Origin: Desulfitobacterium sp038181555
GTDB taxonomy: Bacteria; Bacillota; Desulfitobacteriia; Desulfitobacteriales; Desulfitobacteriaceae
DNA length: 64,000 bases
Direction: 5' to 3'
Assembly: GCF_038181555.1 (NCBI RefSeq)
Contig: NZ_JBBWUA010000017.1
Coordinates: forward strand, 5,789 to 69,788
Shown in pieces: positions 8,413 through 16,779 of the stretch. The translations under genes were made by a program, and so were the position numbers. Every line of letters begins with the position of its first letter. The stretch's first letter is position 1. The notes under the pieces were generated by a model. The model saw only the letters and a program-made list of their open reading frames with translations. It was not told the DNA's origin and did not search any database.

Positions 8413-8565
8413 TTACTTTTCGAGAGAATTCTTCTCTTCATTTTGTGGTATTTCTACTTTACAAAAGGGGCATATCTTTTGTTTAACTCCCCCAACAACA
8501 GGAATTTTCTTCCCGCAACTGGGACATTCAATCGGCTTGGATGCAGATGCTGGTCTGAAACACAT
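8413..8565 (-). CDS. Small zinc-ribbon protein, 50 residues
   Basis: The sequence begins MCFRPASASKPIECPSCGKK, has IPVVGGVKQK in the middle and CPFCKVEIPQ after it. Two Cys-x2-Cys knuckles (residues 14-17 and 32-35) would bind one zinc. AGGAGG lies 8 bases before the ATG at 8565, which supports translation. Short proteins starting MCFRP and carrying the same two knuckles are familiar from clostridial genomes as uncharacterised products. Role unknown; a nucleic-acid or protein-binding adaptor is possible. It is transcribed toward the GC-rich MFS operon but is AT-rich itself. Confidence 0.7.
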   Translation of the reverse strand: MCFRPASASKPIECPSCGKKIPVVGGVKQKICPFCKVEIPQNEEKNSLEK

Positions 8566-8668
8566 TCATACCACCTCCTAAATTATAGCATTAGTAATAC
8601 TCTCTGTCCCGATTTTGTGTATCCAGGAAAAGTAACACAGGTCAACCAATAAATATATTGTAGTTACC

Positions 8669-8944
8669 TTAAGCTGGTACACCTTTTTGCCTTGCTTTTA
8701 ATTTATTGGCTGAAGAAAGAATCCCCCCGAGGCAAATGGACATAAATGCTGCAGAAATAATCCGGTACTCAGGAGGGACAAGAAAGGTTACAAAATTTGC
8801 CCAAATCCAAAAGTAGGGAAGGGTTATTTGTTGTGGGAAAATACAGGAAAGCCAGAATGCATAAAAGCAACGCCCCCCACACAAAATCACCCTTACGCAA
8901 GCAAACCCGCCTACTTTGTTGGTAATTTCCTCATTTTCTAACAC
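8669..8944 (-). pseudogene. Probable frameshifted two-helix membrane protein gene
   Basis: The longest frame (91 codons from a GTG at 8944) has no ribosome-binding site and an odd Cys-rich start. Its second half is a credible membrane segment plus basic tail (FMSICLGGILSSANKLKARQ). Over the first half a different frame gives a better membrane segment, RKGDFVWGALLLCILAFLYF. One frameshift between them, near 8795-8830, would join the two into a normal small membrane protein of about 90 residues. I therefore call it a decayed gene. A sequencing error would look the same. Confidence 0.45.
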
Positions 8945-8959
8945 GGCAAAATACTATTT

Positions 8960-9184
8960 TTAATTTTTTTCTTCATTTCCACTACGTTTGGTAGTTTGAT
9001 AGCCCTTCATAGGCTTTTGCATAAATTTATCTTTAACATAGTAGAAACCAATTTTCTCAAGTTCCTTTTTAGTCATCTTGATTCCAGCGGAAATCTCATT
9101 GAAACTTACGCCTTTTGCAGCTTCTTCATTAAGATATCTTAGTTGCGCTTTATCATCAAGAGCCAAAAATTCTTGGTTAGTCAT
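8960..9184 (-). CDS. Small HTH-like protein, 74 residues
   Basis: It starts MTNQEFLALDDKAQLRYLNE at the ATG at 9184, with AGGAGG upstream. Residues 25-45 (GVSFNEISAGIKMTKKELEK) look like a helix-turn-helix, and the tail is very basic and polar. DNA binding is an inference from that pattern. It lies directly upstream of the decayed membrane gene and may have been co-transcribed with it. No confident family name can be given. Confidence 0.6.
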   Translation of the reverse strand: MTNQEFLALDDKAQLRYLNEEAAKGVSFNEISAGIKMTKKELEKIGFYYVKDKFMQKPMKGYQTTKRSGNEEKN

Positions 9185-9311
9185 GACATTTAACCTCCTT
9201 AGAAAAGTTAGATTCCATAGGGTTTGAAAACTAGGATATTCACTTTGGAGGGGGCTCAGCATGTTTTAGCTAAACATTCGAGCTTACTTATGTCGGAGAC
9301 AGGGTTCAGGA

Positions 9312-9343
9312 GCCATGACGGTTACTGCAATAACCGTCATGGC
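9312..9343 (-). terminator. Strong hairpin after the short ferredoxin gene
   Basis: GCCATGACGGTTA pairs with TAACCGTCATGGC (13 bp) around a short loop, 17 bases past the stop at 9360. There is no U-run on either strand, so it may stabilise the 3' end rather than terminate by itself. Confidence 0.55.
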
Positions 9344-9359
9344 ACTATACCCAAGCACC

Positions 9360-9695
9360 TTATGGAAGGAACATAGCAACTTTTTTGCCTTTTTCAGCCA
9401 TCTTTTTAGCCAACTCTTCAACTGGACCATATTCCATAGCTTGACCTAGGCAATGAAGGACACAGGAGGGTTTCTTTCCATCCTTAATGCGATCTTCACA
9501 GACATCACAGAAGTTGGTCGGAACAGGAACATAGTTCCATTCCCACTTTTCAGCATCAATTTTCCAGGGACCTACCTCTGTGAGTTTAATCCCCCATTTT
9601 CCAACAGGAAGATTTTTTTCGTTTTTACAAGCGACTTCGCAGGAGTGGCAACCTGTACAGTATTCATAGTCGATCATTAATCCATATTGAGCCAT
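9360..9695 (-). CDS. Shortened ferredoxin subunit with two Cys groups
   Basis: A 111-residue protein. Residues 13-23 read CTGCHSCEVAC and a second group is CDVC...SCVLHC. These correspond to the first and fourth Cys groups of four-cluster DmsB-type subunits; the two middle groups are absent. In the full-length family groups I and IV jointly ligate clusters, so a two-cluster protein is structurally sensible. It starts 28 bases after the stop of the molybdoenzyme gene, with AAGGAGGAAC upstream of its ATG. No membrane anchor gene follows, so a soluble heterodimer is inferred. Confidence 0.85.
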   Translation of the reverse strand: MAQYGLMIDYEYCTGCHSCEVACKNEKNLPVGKWGIKLTEVGPWKIDAEKWEWNYVPVPTNFCDVCEDRIKDGKKPSCVLHCLGQAMEYGPVEELAKKMAEKGKKVAMFLP

Positions 9696-9723
9696 TCTAA
9701 GTTCCTCCTTTCTTCAGTTAATC

Positions 9724-11958
9724 TTAAGCTTCTTTATAAACCTTACAGAGAATGCTCTTGAAGGTATCGCCGAATCCGAGTTTTCCATTATGTTGATGTG
9801 GCATCAAGGTATTGATATTGGATTCCCAAACTCCAAAGAGTGAAGGCTCTGCGGCCTCTTTTTCTGGGAACCACCAGCCATGAGTTGCATGGACGACTCT
9901 CGGATGAATAGTCTCAGTTAGATGAGCTACCATCCTGGCCTTACCAAACATGTTTTCGATTACGACCCAATCTCCCTCTTTAATACCCAGGTTAGCTGCG
10001 GTTTCCGGATGGAGTTCCATCTCTGGGTTAGGATCAATTTCACGTAAGGTTTTGAGATGCCTGTGCTCTGAATGGAAGGAAGAAAACTTTCTAGCTCCTG
10101 TGGTTAAGGTTAAGGGATACTCTTTAGCAAGCTCCGGTGTGCTGTATGGGCTATAAGGTGGCTCTTCATGGTAGGGTAGCGCATCATCGCCCCAAGATTC
10201 AAAGAGTGTAGAGCATAGTTCAACCATTCCAGTAACAGTATTAAAGCCGGGCTCACCATCAAATCTCAAGAGACCTTTTTCGTGTTTTTTATAGGTATAA
10301 CCGGGTTGATAGAGACCTTTTTCACGTAATTCTTCAAAGCCGAAGCCGGTATCTGGCTTGAGTTGCTCGCTGAAGAAATCGGAAACATTGTCCCAAGGCC
10401 ATGCTTTTGGATTGAGTCTCTTACCAAGCTCGAAGCAAACTTCGAGGTCAGACTTCGTTTCGCCCACGGTTAAGGCTTTATTCATAGCGCCGGCAAATAC
10501 GGCATTACGTCCATAGTGAGTAAGTACCACTCCATCATGCTCTGCAAAGGTAGGCAGCGGTAAGAAAATATCTGCAAAAGCCATTGCCGTTGGGGTCATG
10601 AAGGTATCTTGCACAACACTAAACTCGAGGGACTGAAGGGCACGATACCAACGGTCCGGTTGAGCAGAGTTAGTGGGAGTGATAAAGTTACTACTGTTGA
10701 ACCAACCCATTCTCAATTTATAAGGTTTACCTGTTTCTAAAGTATTCAAGGTTTCATCAGGGTGAGTTGTCGCTAAAGCAGTACTAACTGCCGGCCATTG
10801 CTCTGCACCAATTCTCTTATTCCAAAGTTCTTCTGATAGGTTGGCACGAGATTCCATACGCCATTTTCCCATGAGGGATGCAGGTGGTCCAATTGTAACA
10901 CCACCAGGTGTATCGAGGTTACCCGTGATAGCGATAAGGGCAAGCAAGGCATGACCCAGTTGGACCCCATTTGGATTTTGGTCAACAGCTAATCCCCAGC
11001 CAAGGCTTGCAGGTTTAGCTTTTGCGAAGACTCGAGCAACTTCATAAATCTTTTCAGTAGGAACCCAGGTGATTTCGGAAACTTTCTCAGGTGGGTATTC
11101 CATAACCCTCTCTACGAATTCATCCCAACCATAGCACCAGTTTTCAACGAAATCATGATCATAAAGATCTTCTTTGATGATGACATGGAGTAGTCCTAAA
11201 GCCAGAGCAGTATCAGAACCAGGTCTTAGTTGGAGTACATGCTCAGCTCTGGTAGCCAACCAGCTGATTCTTGGGTCGACCATGATGACCTTTGTTCCCA
11301 ACTTCATCATATCAATAACTGAGTGGCCAAAGAAACCATCAGGATTTGACTTTAAGGGTTCTTTACCCCATAACATGAGGTATTCAGGATGCTTCCAACC
11401 CGGATGATTATAGCGGTCTTCGAAGTGACCTGCAAAGTCAATCTCGGGATACCCTGCACCCAGAATATAATCGGTAATAGCACAGCGTGGACCGTAGCAA
11501 GACCAACCGCTTTGTGGGTAGCAAACGTTTGGTGTTCCGATAGAAGCAAAGCCAAGTGGGTAATAGTATAGACAGGCTTCACGTCCAGTTCCACCAAATA
11601 CGACAATGGATTCAGCACCATGGTTTTCTTTGAAATAGTTAATTTTATCGACGATGGTATCCCATGCTTCATCCCAGGAAATCCGTTGCCATTTATTTTC
11701 ACCTTTGGCACCAACACGCTTCATTGGATAGATGATACGTTGAGGATGATGGGTATATTCTGGGAGAGTTAAACATCTTACACACAATCTTCCGTTTGTG
11801 ATAGGATGCTCAGGGTCTCCTTCAACTTTGATAAGTCTACCTTCTTTGACTGTCAGAATCATTCCACAACCGACGGGGTGATCTCCCGGCGGTGACCATC
11901 CACACGTTCTCACGGTATAAGAACCGTCATCCAGAGATTTCTTCCATTCTTTTTCCAT
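9724..11958 (-). CDS. Molybdopterin oxidoreductase catalytic subunit, soluble type
   Basis: About 744 residues starting MEKEWKK; GGGTGAG lies upstream. An earlier in-frame start at 12066 would add 36 residues with no homology-like content. The N-terminal cluster motif is atypical: TCGWSPPGDHPVGCG has two Cys 13 residues apart, with later Cys at RLCVRC. The metal-ligand region reads SGWSCYGPRC. Standard molybdopterin motifs follow (WQRISWDEAWD, LRPGSDTALALGL), and the C-terminal domain has LHPETAANLGIKEGDWVVIE. No signal peptide. Partner is the short ferredoxin at 9360. Substrate unknown; enzymes of this kind include hydroxylases and transhydroxylases as well as reductases. Confidence 0.9.
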   Translation of the reverse strand: MEKEWKKSLDDGSYTVRTCGWSPPGDHPVGCGMILTVKEGRLIKVEGDPEHPITNGRLCVRCLTLPEYTHHPQRIIYPMKRVGAKGENKWQRISWDEAWDTIVDKINYFKENHGAESIVVFGGTGREACLYYYPLGFASIGTPNVCYPQSGWSCYGPRCAITDYILGAGYPEIDFAGHFEDRYNHPGWKHPEYLMLWGKEPLKSNPDGFFGHSVIDMMKLGTKVIMVDPRISWLATRAEHVLQLRPGSDTALALGLLHVIIKEDLYDHDFVENWCYGWDEFVERVMEYPPEKVSEITWVPTEKIYEVARVFAKAKPASLGWGLAVDQNPNGVQLGHALLALIAITGNLDTPGGVTIGPPASLMGKWRMESRANLSEELWNKRIGAEQWPAVSTALATTHPDETLNTLETGKPYKLRMGWFNSSNFITPTNSAQPDRWYRALQSLEFSVVQDTFMTPTAMAFADIFLPLPTFAEHDGVVLTHYGRNAVFAGAMNKALTVGETKSDLEVCFELGKRLNPKAWPWDNVSDFFSEQLKPDTGFGFEELREKGLYQPGYTYKKHEKGLLRFDGEPGFNTVTGMVELCSTLFESWGDDALPYHEEPPYSPYSTPELAKEYPLTLTTGARKFSSFHSEHRHLKTLREIDPNPEMELHPETAANLGIKEGDWVVIENMFGKARMVAHLTETIHPRVVHATHGWWFPEKEAAEPSLFGVWESNINTLMPHQHNGKLGFGDTFKSILCKVYKEA

Positions 11959-12114
11959 TTTCGTACTCTCACCCTTTCGTAATTCTTGATGATACATTAA
12001 AGAATCTATGTTATTTAATGTACACCCCCTTGGATTCCAGCCTACCTTCCATATAGACAGATTCATTAAGTTTTTGGCTGGTATAAATAAATCACTTGTA
12101 CGATTATTATATAT

Positions 12115-12131
12115 AGCAATAACTGTGCCAA
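12115..12131 (-). promoter_or_regulatory. Sigma-54 promoter for the soluble molybdoenzyme operon
   Basis: The minus strand reads TTGGCACAGTTATTGCT, a near-perfect -24/-12 element with 10 bases between GG and GC. Transcription would start near 12104, leaving a leader of about 145 bases before the ATG at 11958. The region further upstream (12147-12161) has a CCGC-N7-GCGG dyad that could be an activator site, but this is speculative. Confidence 0.8.
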
Positions 12132-12333
12132 CTTAATATTAAAATGCACAAACCGCATTATCAGCGGCTTTAGCACTTCTTTTGCCTTGCCTATTACTTC
12201 CTAATTAAATCCTAGTTTGAGATAGGCGTGATTGTATGGTTCTTCACAAACCGCTAAACAACGCCTTTTTGCCTCTTAGTCTTTTTTTGTGATTTCTGTG
12301 TCAATTTTGTATAAATCGAATGTTCTTAAATGA

Positions 12334-12359
12334 AAAAACCCTAAGTGATTAGGGTTTTT
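12334..12359 (-). terminator. Terminator after the metallo-hydrolase gene
   Basis: AAAACCCTAA-GTGA-TTAGGGTTTT forms a 10-bp stem with A and T runs on both sides, so it can act in either direction. It lies about 90 bases after the stop at 12447 and isolates that operon from the sigma-54 promoter at 12115-12131. Confidence 0.8.
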
Positions 12360-12446
12360 GATTAGGGTTTTACATTAGTGTCATTATATATGATTAAGCA
12401 TTTACTTTTTTAGTTCTCTTCACCATTATCAGAGCTTATTTATAGT

Positions 12447-13232
12447 TTATATCTCAAATGACATGCCATCATAAGCAATTGCTACTTGCTTATTTGTTTT
12501 GAGTTTATCCTGGATCTCCGCAACAGTGGTGGGTTCACTATAGTGCATAGCCATATGGGTAAGTACCGTTTGTTTCACATTAACACTTTGTCCTAATATG
12601 ATAGCTTCTTCCCAACTCATATGACTATGGGGATACCAATTCGGGCCATTAAAGGTAGCATCACAAACTAGGGTATCGACCCCATGTATAAGTTGAACAG
12701 TCTTTTCAGGGAGGCCAGCAGTATCTGTGAAATAAGCTATACTTTTTCTTGCTTCTAGTAAAATCCCGCCCGTCTCAATACTGTGATTTGCTGGTAAAAC
12801 AGTTAGCTTAAGTTCACCGAAGGTATAGCTGTGCTCAAATTCCCAAGTATCAATATCAAAAACATCTTCCAGAAATGGATAAGCCTTAGAGAACGAGTCA
12901 ACAGCGCTAGGTGGCAAAAATAACTTAACGGGTTCCTTGCGCTCTAGCTTAACGTAATACTCCAAATCGCCAATTCCTCCAAAGTGATCATAATGCCAAT
13001 GGGTAATAAATAAAGAATCCACTGCCTTGATACCCTCTTTTAGCAACTGACCCCTCATATCAGGTGAAGCGTCCACTAAGATAGTTTCCTCTTCGGTGTT
13101 GATTACTGCGCCACTACGGGTTCTTGCCCACTTAGGGTTCGCCAAAGCTTCCCGACAGGCAACACAATTACAATGAAAGGCAGGGACACCGAGGCCCGCG
13201 CTGGTTCCCAATAGCTTGAATTCAGCTACCAT
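12447..13232 (-). CDS. PhnP-like metallo-beta-lactamase-fold hydrolase
   Basis: A 261-residue protein. HWHYDHFGG near residue 78 is the zinc-binding H-x-H-x-D-H motif of the fold, with further ligands at the ANHSIE and FTDTAG segments and the C-terminal THMAMH. The N-terminal HCNCVACREA resembles the structural zinc site of PhnP, a cyclic-ribose phosphodiesterase. A phosphodiesterase role is therefore possible, but the substrate here is unknown. AGGAGGGAAGAAG precedes the ATG. It is the last gene of a probable operon that begins with two HdrD-like proteins. Confidence 0.85.
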   Translation of the reverse strand: MVAEFKLLGTSAGLGVPAFHCNCVACREALANPKWARTRSGAVINTEEETILVDASPDMRGQLLKEGIKAVDSLFITHWHYDHFGGIGDLEYYVKLERKEPVKLFLPPSAVDSFSKAYPFLEDVFDIDTWEFEHSYTFGELKLTVLPANHSIETGGILLEARKSIAYFTDTAGLPEKTVQLIHGVDTLVCDATFNGPNWYPHSHMSWEEAIILGQSVNVKQTVLTHMAMHYSEPTTVAEIQDKLKTNKQVAIAYDGMSFEI

Positions 13233-13243
13233 CTTCTTCCCTC

Positions 13244-14209
13244 CTAAATATAAGAAAGTTGAATTGCCTTATTTGGGCACTGTCCCACACAGGTATAACA
13301 AGCGCTGCATCGATCAGGGTGAAGGGCTTGAGCAACCTCTCGACCTTCTCTATCTACAATTTCCAGAACTCCGGAAGGGCAAAAGTCTACACAAAGCCCA
13401 TCTCCTATACATTGCTCAGTGTCAATATACAGTTCGACCCTTGCCCCATCTCCCTCTGCCTGAGATTGGGATCTGCGGGAGCCCACTTTATCCATAACTG
13501 GGTGGAGATAAATCTTATTTCGTTCTTCGGGAATACTTTTTTCGGACAATTTTAGCAAAGCTTGGGCAATAGGTTCAAGTAAGGCCGTGGGTATGGACAA
13601 ATAAAGTTCAAAGTCGTCAATCTCACTAGAGGCACGTGCTCCGTAACAACCAAAAGAAATGTTCATCTCCTCGGAATTCATAGTTTGAACAATTAAGTCC
13701 GCACAAGCTGAATTAAATCCCGAAGTTTTAAAGTTTTGGCGTTGACCGGTGGCATAGGTTTGAGCACAACAAAGCCACATTGCCTGCTCTGGCCAAAGGG
13801 TAAATATCACCACATCCGGATCAAAAGTCGCCTTAGGCAATGGTGCAACTAATGTAGCCTCATAGTTTCCTACCTCAAACTCTGGACGGGTACTGATCAT
13901 TTTACGAGCAGTTTCAATGTTGGGCATCTTCTTAAAGAGAAGATAGAGATCGCCTGAACGCAGCTTAGGAGACATCTCGACTAGACCCAAAACCCCCGTT
14001 CCATCAGGGCAAGCATGGCTGCGCGGGGGCATATAGAGACAATTCCCCCGTCTAGCGGTAATAATAGATTGACAGTGCCTTAAGGGCACAGGGGGTTCGA
14101 TCATCTGTGGCGGTCTTTCTTCCCCATTCCTCATCATTCGCACAGCGACGGGATCCCAACGAAGAGAGAGAGCCTCTTTGAAAATTTTGTTTAGTTCCTT
14201 ATAGTTCAT
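13244..14209 (-). CDS. DUF169 domain fused to a 2[4Fe-4S] ferredoxin
   Basis: Residues 1 to about 220 form a DUF169 domain, recognisable by the start WDPVAVRMMRNGE and the Cys-containing blocks LRHCQSII, ARRGNCLYMP and FNSACADL. The last 60 residues are a ferredoxin with CIGDGLCVDFCPSG and CSACYTCVGQCPNKA; the spacing in the first group is one residue longer than the classical Cys-x2-Cys-x2-Cys. DUF169 proteins have no settled function. Fusion to a ferredoxin and the two HdrD-like genes just upstream argue for an electron-transfer role. It sits 11 bases ahead of the metallo-hydrolase gene. Confidence 0.85.
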   Translation of the reverse strand: MNYKELNKIFKEALSLRWDPVAVRMMRNGEERPPQMIEPPVPLRHCQSIITARRGNCLYMPPRSHACPDGTGVLGLVEMSPKLRSGDLYLLFKKMPNIETARKMISTRPEFEVGNYEATLVAPLPKATFDPDVVIFTLWPEQAMWLCCAQTYATGQRQNFKTSGFNSACADLIVQTMNSEEMNISFGCYGARASSEIDDFELYLSIPTALLEPIAQALLKLSEKSIPEERNKIYLHPVMDKVGSRRSQSQAEGDGARVELYIDTEQCIGDGLCVDFCPSGVLEIVDREGREVAQALHPDRCSACYTCVGQCPNKAIQLSYI

Positions 14210-14283
14210 TTGGATGTCTCCTTTTAGAAGTAGTTTAGCCTAGAGCATTTTCCTTGCACACTTTGCCTTGGTCTATATATTAG

Positions 14284-15423
14284 CTAGTCAGCCATGATCC
14301 TTTCCCACAATTTCTCTCCCTCAGGTCCTTCGAAGATGGTTTTCGATTGCTTTTTTAAGCCCGCAAAATCTTGTTTCAAATCTAAAAGCAAATTTAAGAC
14401 GTGCTGAACAGGGATATCATTTTGATCTTTGCTCAGATTAAGCACACACCCCAAGCAGTAGGAGGCTAAAATATCAACCTCTAATCCGGTCACTTCCTCT
14501 AAACGAGCTTCGACCAGACCCCGGGCGAGCTCAGGTGCAAAATGAGACGCCTGTCCTCCACTTCCGCAACAAAGTGCTTTTGCGCTGTTATGCTCCATTT
14601 CGACCAATACATAGCCCTTCTTGGCTAGAGCCTGCCTGGCTTGTCGCGCAAATATCCCTGCGAAGCGATCCGGGCAAGAATCATGAACTGTTACGACCCG
14701 GGCCTCCTTAGCCTCGATGGGTGTATTGAAAATCCTCGAGTCGCTCAGAGCTTCATAGATCGTCAGCGGTCTGATCCCCAATTCCTTTACATCCTCTTTT
14801 AACTGATAGTAACAGTTCGAGCACGCCAGAATAAGTGACTTCACCTTTAACCGCCTTAGCTTTTCCTTTAAGGCTTGCCTAAACTTCTCTCCCCGCTCCC
14901 TTAAGCCGAGTTGGTATAAAGGTATACCACAACAATCTGTTATTAAGGTAACCCCCGGATATTCTGCCTCCAGGTTCTCCACAATAGCATAGATCAACTT
15001 CGGATCATAGGTCAGGAGGGTACAACCTGGAAAAAATGCTACTTCACCTTCCTGATCAACCTTAAGGTCTTTGTAATCAAACTTATTGACTTCCCGATAC
15101 ATTTTCATAACATTCAGCTCACGATCGGGAAACATATATTTATAGTCGTCAATGTCAATCTCCTGCTCGTCAACCGCTTTATGACGTGTCGCCACAAACA
15201 TTTTCCGGGGACTTAAGGAGAGGGGGCATACTCCTTCACATAAGCCACATAAGGTACATGAATAGGCTTCACCGACAGTGGGCTGGCGGGTCGCCAGACT
15301 TATCAGATCCTCACCTATATCTTGTAACAATTTACATTCAGAAACGCACCTTCCGCAATTTACACATTTCTCAATAATTTCTTGACAAGCAAATTGTACT
15401 TCATCATTGCTGGACAATGCCAT
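14284..15423 (-). CDS. HdrD/GlpC-like iron-sulfur protein (ferredoxin plus two CCG domains), copy 1
   Basis: About 379 residues from the ATG at 15423, which has GAGGGGGGAA upstream. The N-terminus holds two [4Fe-4S] groups (CVNCGRCVSEC and CTLCGLCEGVCP). Two CCG domains follow: DCCGIPLYQLG with SNCYYQL, and LCCGSGGQ with YCLGC. This is the architecture of the catalytic heterodisulfide reductase subunit HdrD and of GlpC-like redox subunits. In HdrD each CCG domain ligates a noncubane cluster; that is known for the family and not proven here. It is a paralogue of the next gene upstream. Confidence 0.9.
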   Translation of the reverse strand: MALSSNDEVQFACQEIIEKCVNCGRCVSECKLLQDIGEDLISLATRQPTVGEAYSCTLCGLCEGVCPLSLSPRKMFVATRHKAVDEQEIDIDDYKYMFPDRELNVMKMYREVNKFDYKDLKVDQEGEVAFFPGCTLLTYDPKLIYAIVENLEAEYPGVTLITDCCGIPLYQLGLRERGEKFRQALKEKLRRLKVKSLILACSNCYYQLKEDVKELGIRPLTIYEALSDSRIFNTPIEAKEARVVTVHDSCPDRFAGIFARQARQALAKKGYVLVEMEHNSAKALCCGSGGQASHFAPELARGLVEARLEEVTGLEVDILASYCLGCVLNLSKDQNDIPVQHVLNLLLDLKQDFAGLKKQSKTIFEGPEGEKLWERIMAD

Positions 15424-15498
15424 TTCCCCCCTCAAAGTAATTATTTCAAGTTACTTTTCCCACTTAAATGTCCTTAAATAATAATGGCCTGCCACAAT

Positions 15499-16617
15499 TC
15501 AGTCAGCAAAGAGCTGAAGATAAAGTTCATAACCAGCTTCGCCTTCAAACATGGCAGCTGCTTTTCCTTTCACTTCATCATAGTTCTCTCCAAACCCTAG
15601 CAAAGTATTGAGGACATGGCGCACTTTGATCTTGCTATCGGTAATATTACCAAAATTCAGCACACAAGCATGACAATAGGCCAGTAAGGTATCCGCTCCC
15701 GCTTCCTTCGCTTCTTCGATATTCTGTACCTCATGCTCCGTCGACCATTCCGGCCGAAAATGGCCAAGTTGTCCACTGCTGCCACAACACACTGAGTCTC
15801 GACCATAATGCTGCATTTCTACCCGCTGAAAGCCTTTACAATCAAGAGCCTCCCTAACCTGTTTTGCATAAACTCCTACAAAGCGGTCAGGACAAGAATC
15901 ATGGATGGCATATATTGCATCACCTTCGCTTGTAATAAATTGAGCTTGTAAGGCTTCATAGACAGTAATAATCTCTAAATCCTGAAAAGCAGCTTCCTTT
16001 GTGAACTGATAATAGCAATTGGGACAAGCAACAACTAACCGCTTTACCCCTAATTGCTGAGCTCTATCTCTTAAACTTGCCTTGAGCTTATCTCCTCTTT
16101 CCGGCAATCCGATATGATACATTGGGATACCGCAGCAATCAATAAAAAACAGAGGGTTTTCATACTTCTGGGCTAGCGTACTATAGACCTTTTTCGTGAG
16201 CTTCGGTGAATAAGTTAACATTGTACAGCCGGGCAAAAAGGCCGTTTCCGCCGGAGTGGAGGAATTAAGCTCAGAATAATCGATCCCATAATAGTCTCTA
16301 AAAATGCTCATGACAGTGACTTTTCGGTCCGGAAACAAATATTGGTACTCGTTAAGGTCAATCTCTCCTTTTTTCACGGCTTCAACCCTGCGCTGCTCAA
16401 ACATTCGGAAAGGGCTCAGACCAAGAGAACACACTGCTTCGCATTTTCCGCACAGTGCACATCCATAGGCCTCAGCAGAGTCAACTCCTCTTGTGGCTAT
16501 ATCTACTGGCGACTCAGCCAGCTTGGTTAAGATACGGCAGCTTTCAGCACATTCACCGCAGCCTAGGCAATTTTCCGCAATCTCTTTCTTCCACTCTTTA
16601 GCTACTAATCCCACCAT
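15499..16617 (-). CDS. HdrD/GlpC-like iron-sulfur protein, copy 2
   Basis: A 372-residue protein with the same order as its downstream neighbour: CLGCGECAESC, CALCGKCEAVC, then DCCGIPMYHIG with PNCYYQF, and VCCGSSGQ with YCHACVLN. Overall similarity to the 14284-15423 product shows a duplication. AGGAGAG precedes the ATG. It is the first gene of the four-gene set ending with the metallo-hydrolase. The two copies may form a heterodimer that works with the DUF169-ferredoxin protein, but this is inferred from order alone. Confidence 0.9.
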   Translation of the reverse strand: MVGLVAKEWKKEIAENCLGCGECAESCRILTKLAESPVDIATRGVDSAEAYGCALCGKCEAVCSLGLSPFRMFEQRRVEAVKKGEIDLNEYQYLFPDRKVTVMSIFRDYYGIDYSELNSSTPAETAFLPGCTMLTYSPKLTKKVYSTLAQKYENPLFFIDCCGIPMYHIGLPERGDKLKASLRDRAQQLGVKRLVVACPNCYYQFTKEAAFQDLEIITVYEALQAQFITSEGDAIYAIHDSCPDRFVGVYAKQVREALDCKGFQRVEMQHYGRDSVCCGSSGQLGHFRPEWSTEHEVQNIEEAKEAGADTLLAYCHACVLNFGNITDSKIKVRHVLNTLLGFGENYDEVKGKAAAMFEGEAGYELYLQLFAD

Positions 16618-16703
16618 TATCTCTCCTCTATGCTTCTTAAGAATCTACAACCAAATCTACAGTGGAATCTAGTAATATGAAAAAAACTCACCTTAAGAAA
16701 AAG

Positions 16704-16730
16704 ACCATCCTGCGCAACAGATCGGATGGT
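16704..16730 (-). terminator. Terminator after the OFA-type MFS gene
   Basis: ACCATCC and GGATGGT pair around a 13-base loop, with a U-rich stretch (CTTTTTCTT) following on the minus strand. It lies about 50 bases after the stop at 16780. Confidence 0.7.
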
Positions 16731-16779
16731 TTTTCACTCTAGGCCCACAGGCCCAGACTTACTTCCACAGCAAATTCCC

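Noticed and set aside
8308..8652. Plus-strand open frame of 114 codons
   Set aside because: It is antisense to the small zinc-ribbon gene, which has a better start site and a recognisable Cys pattern.
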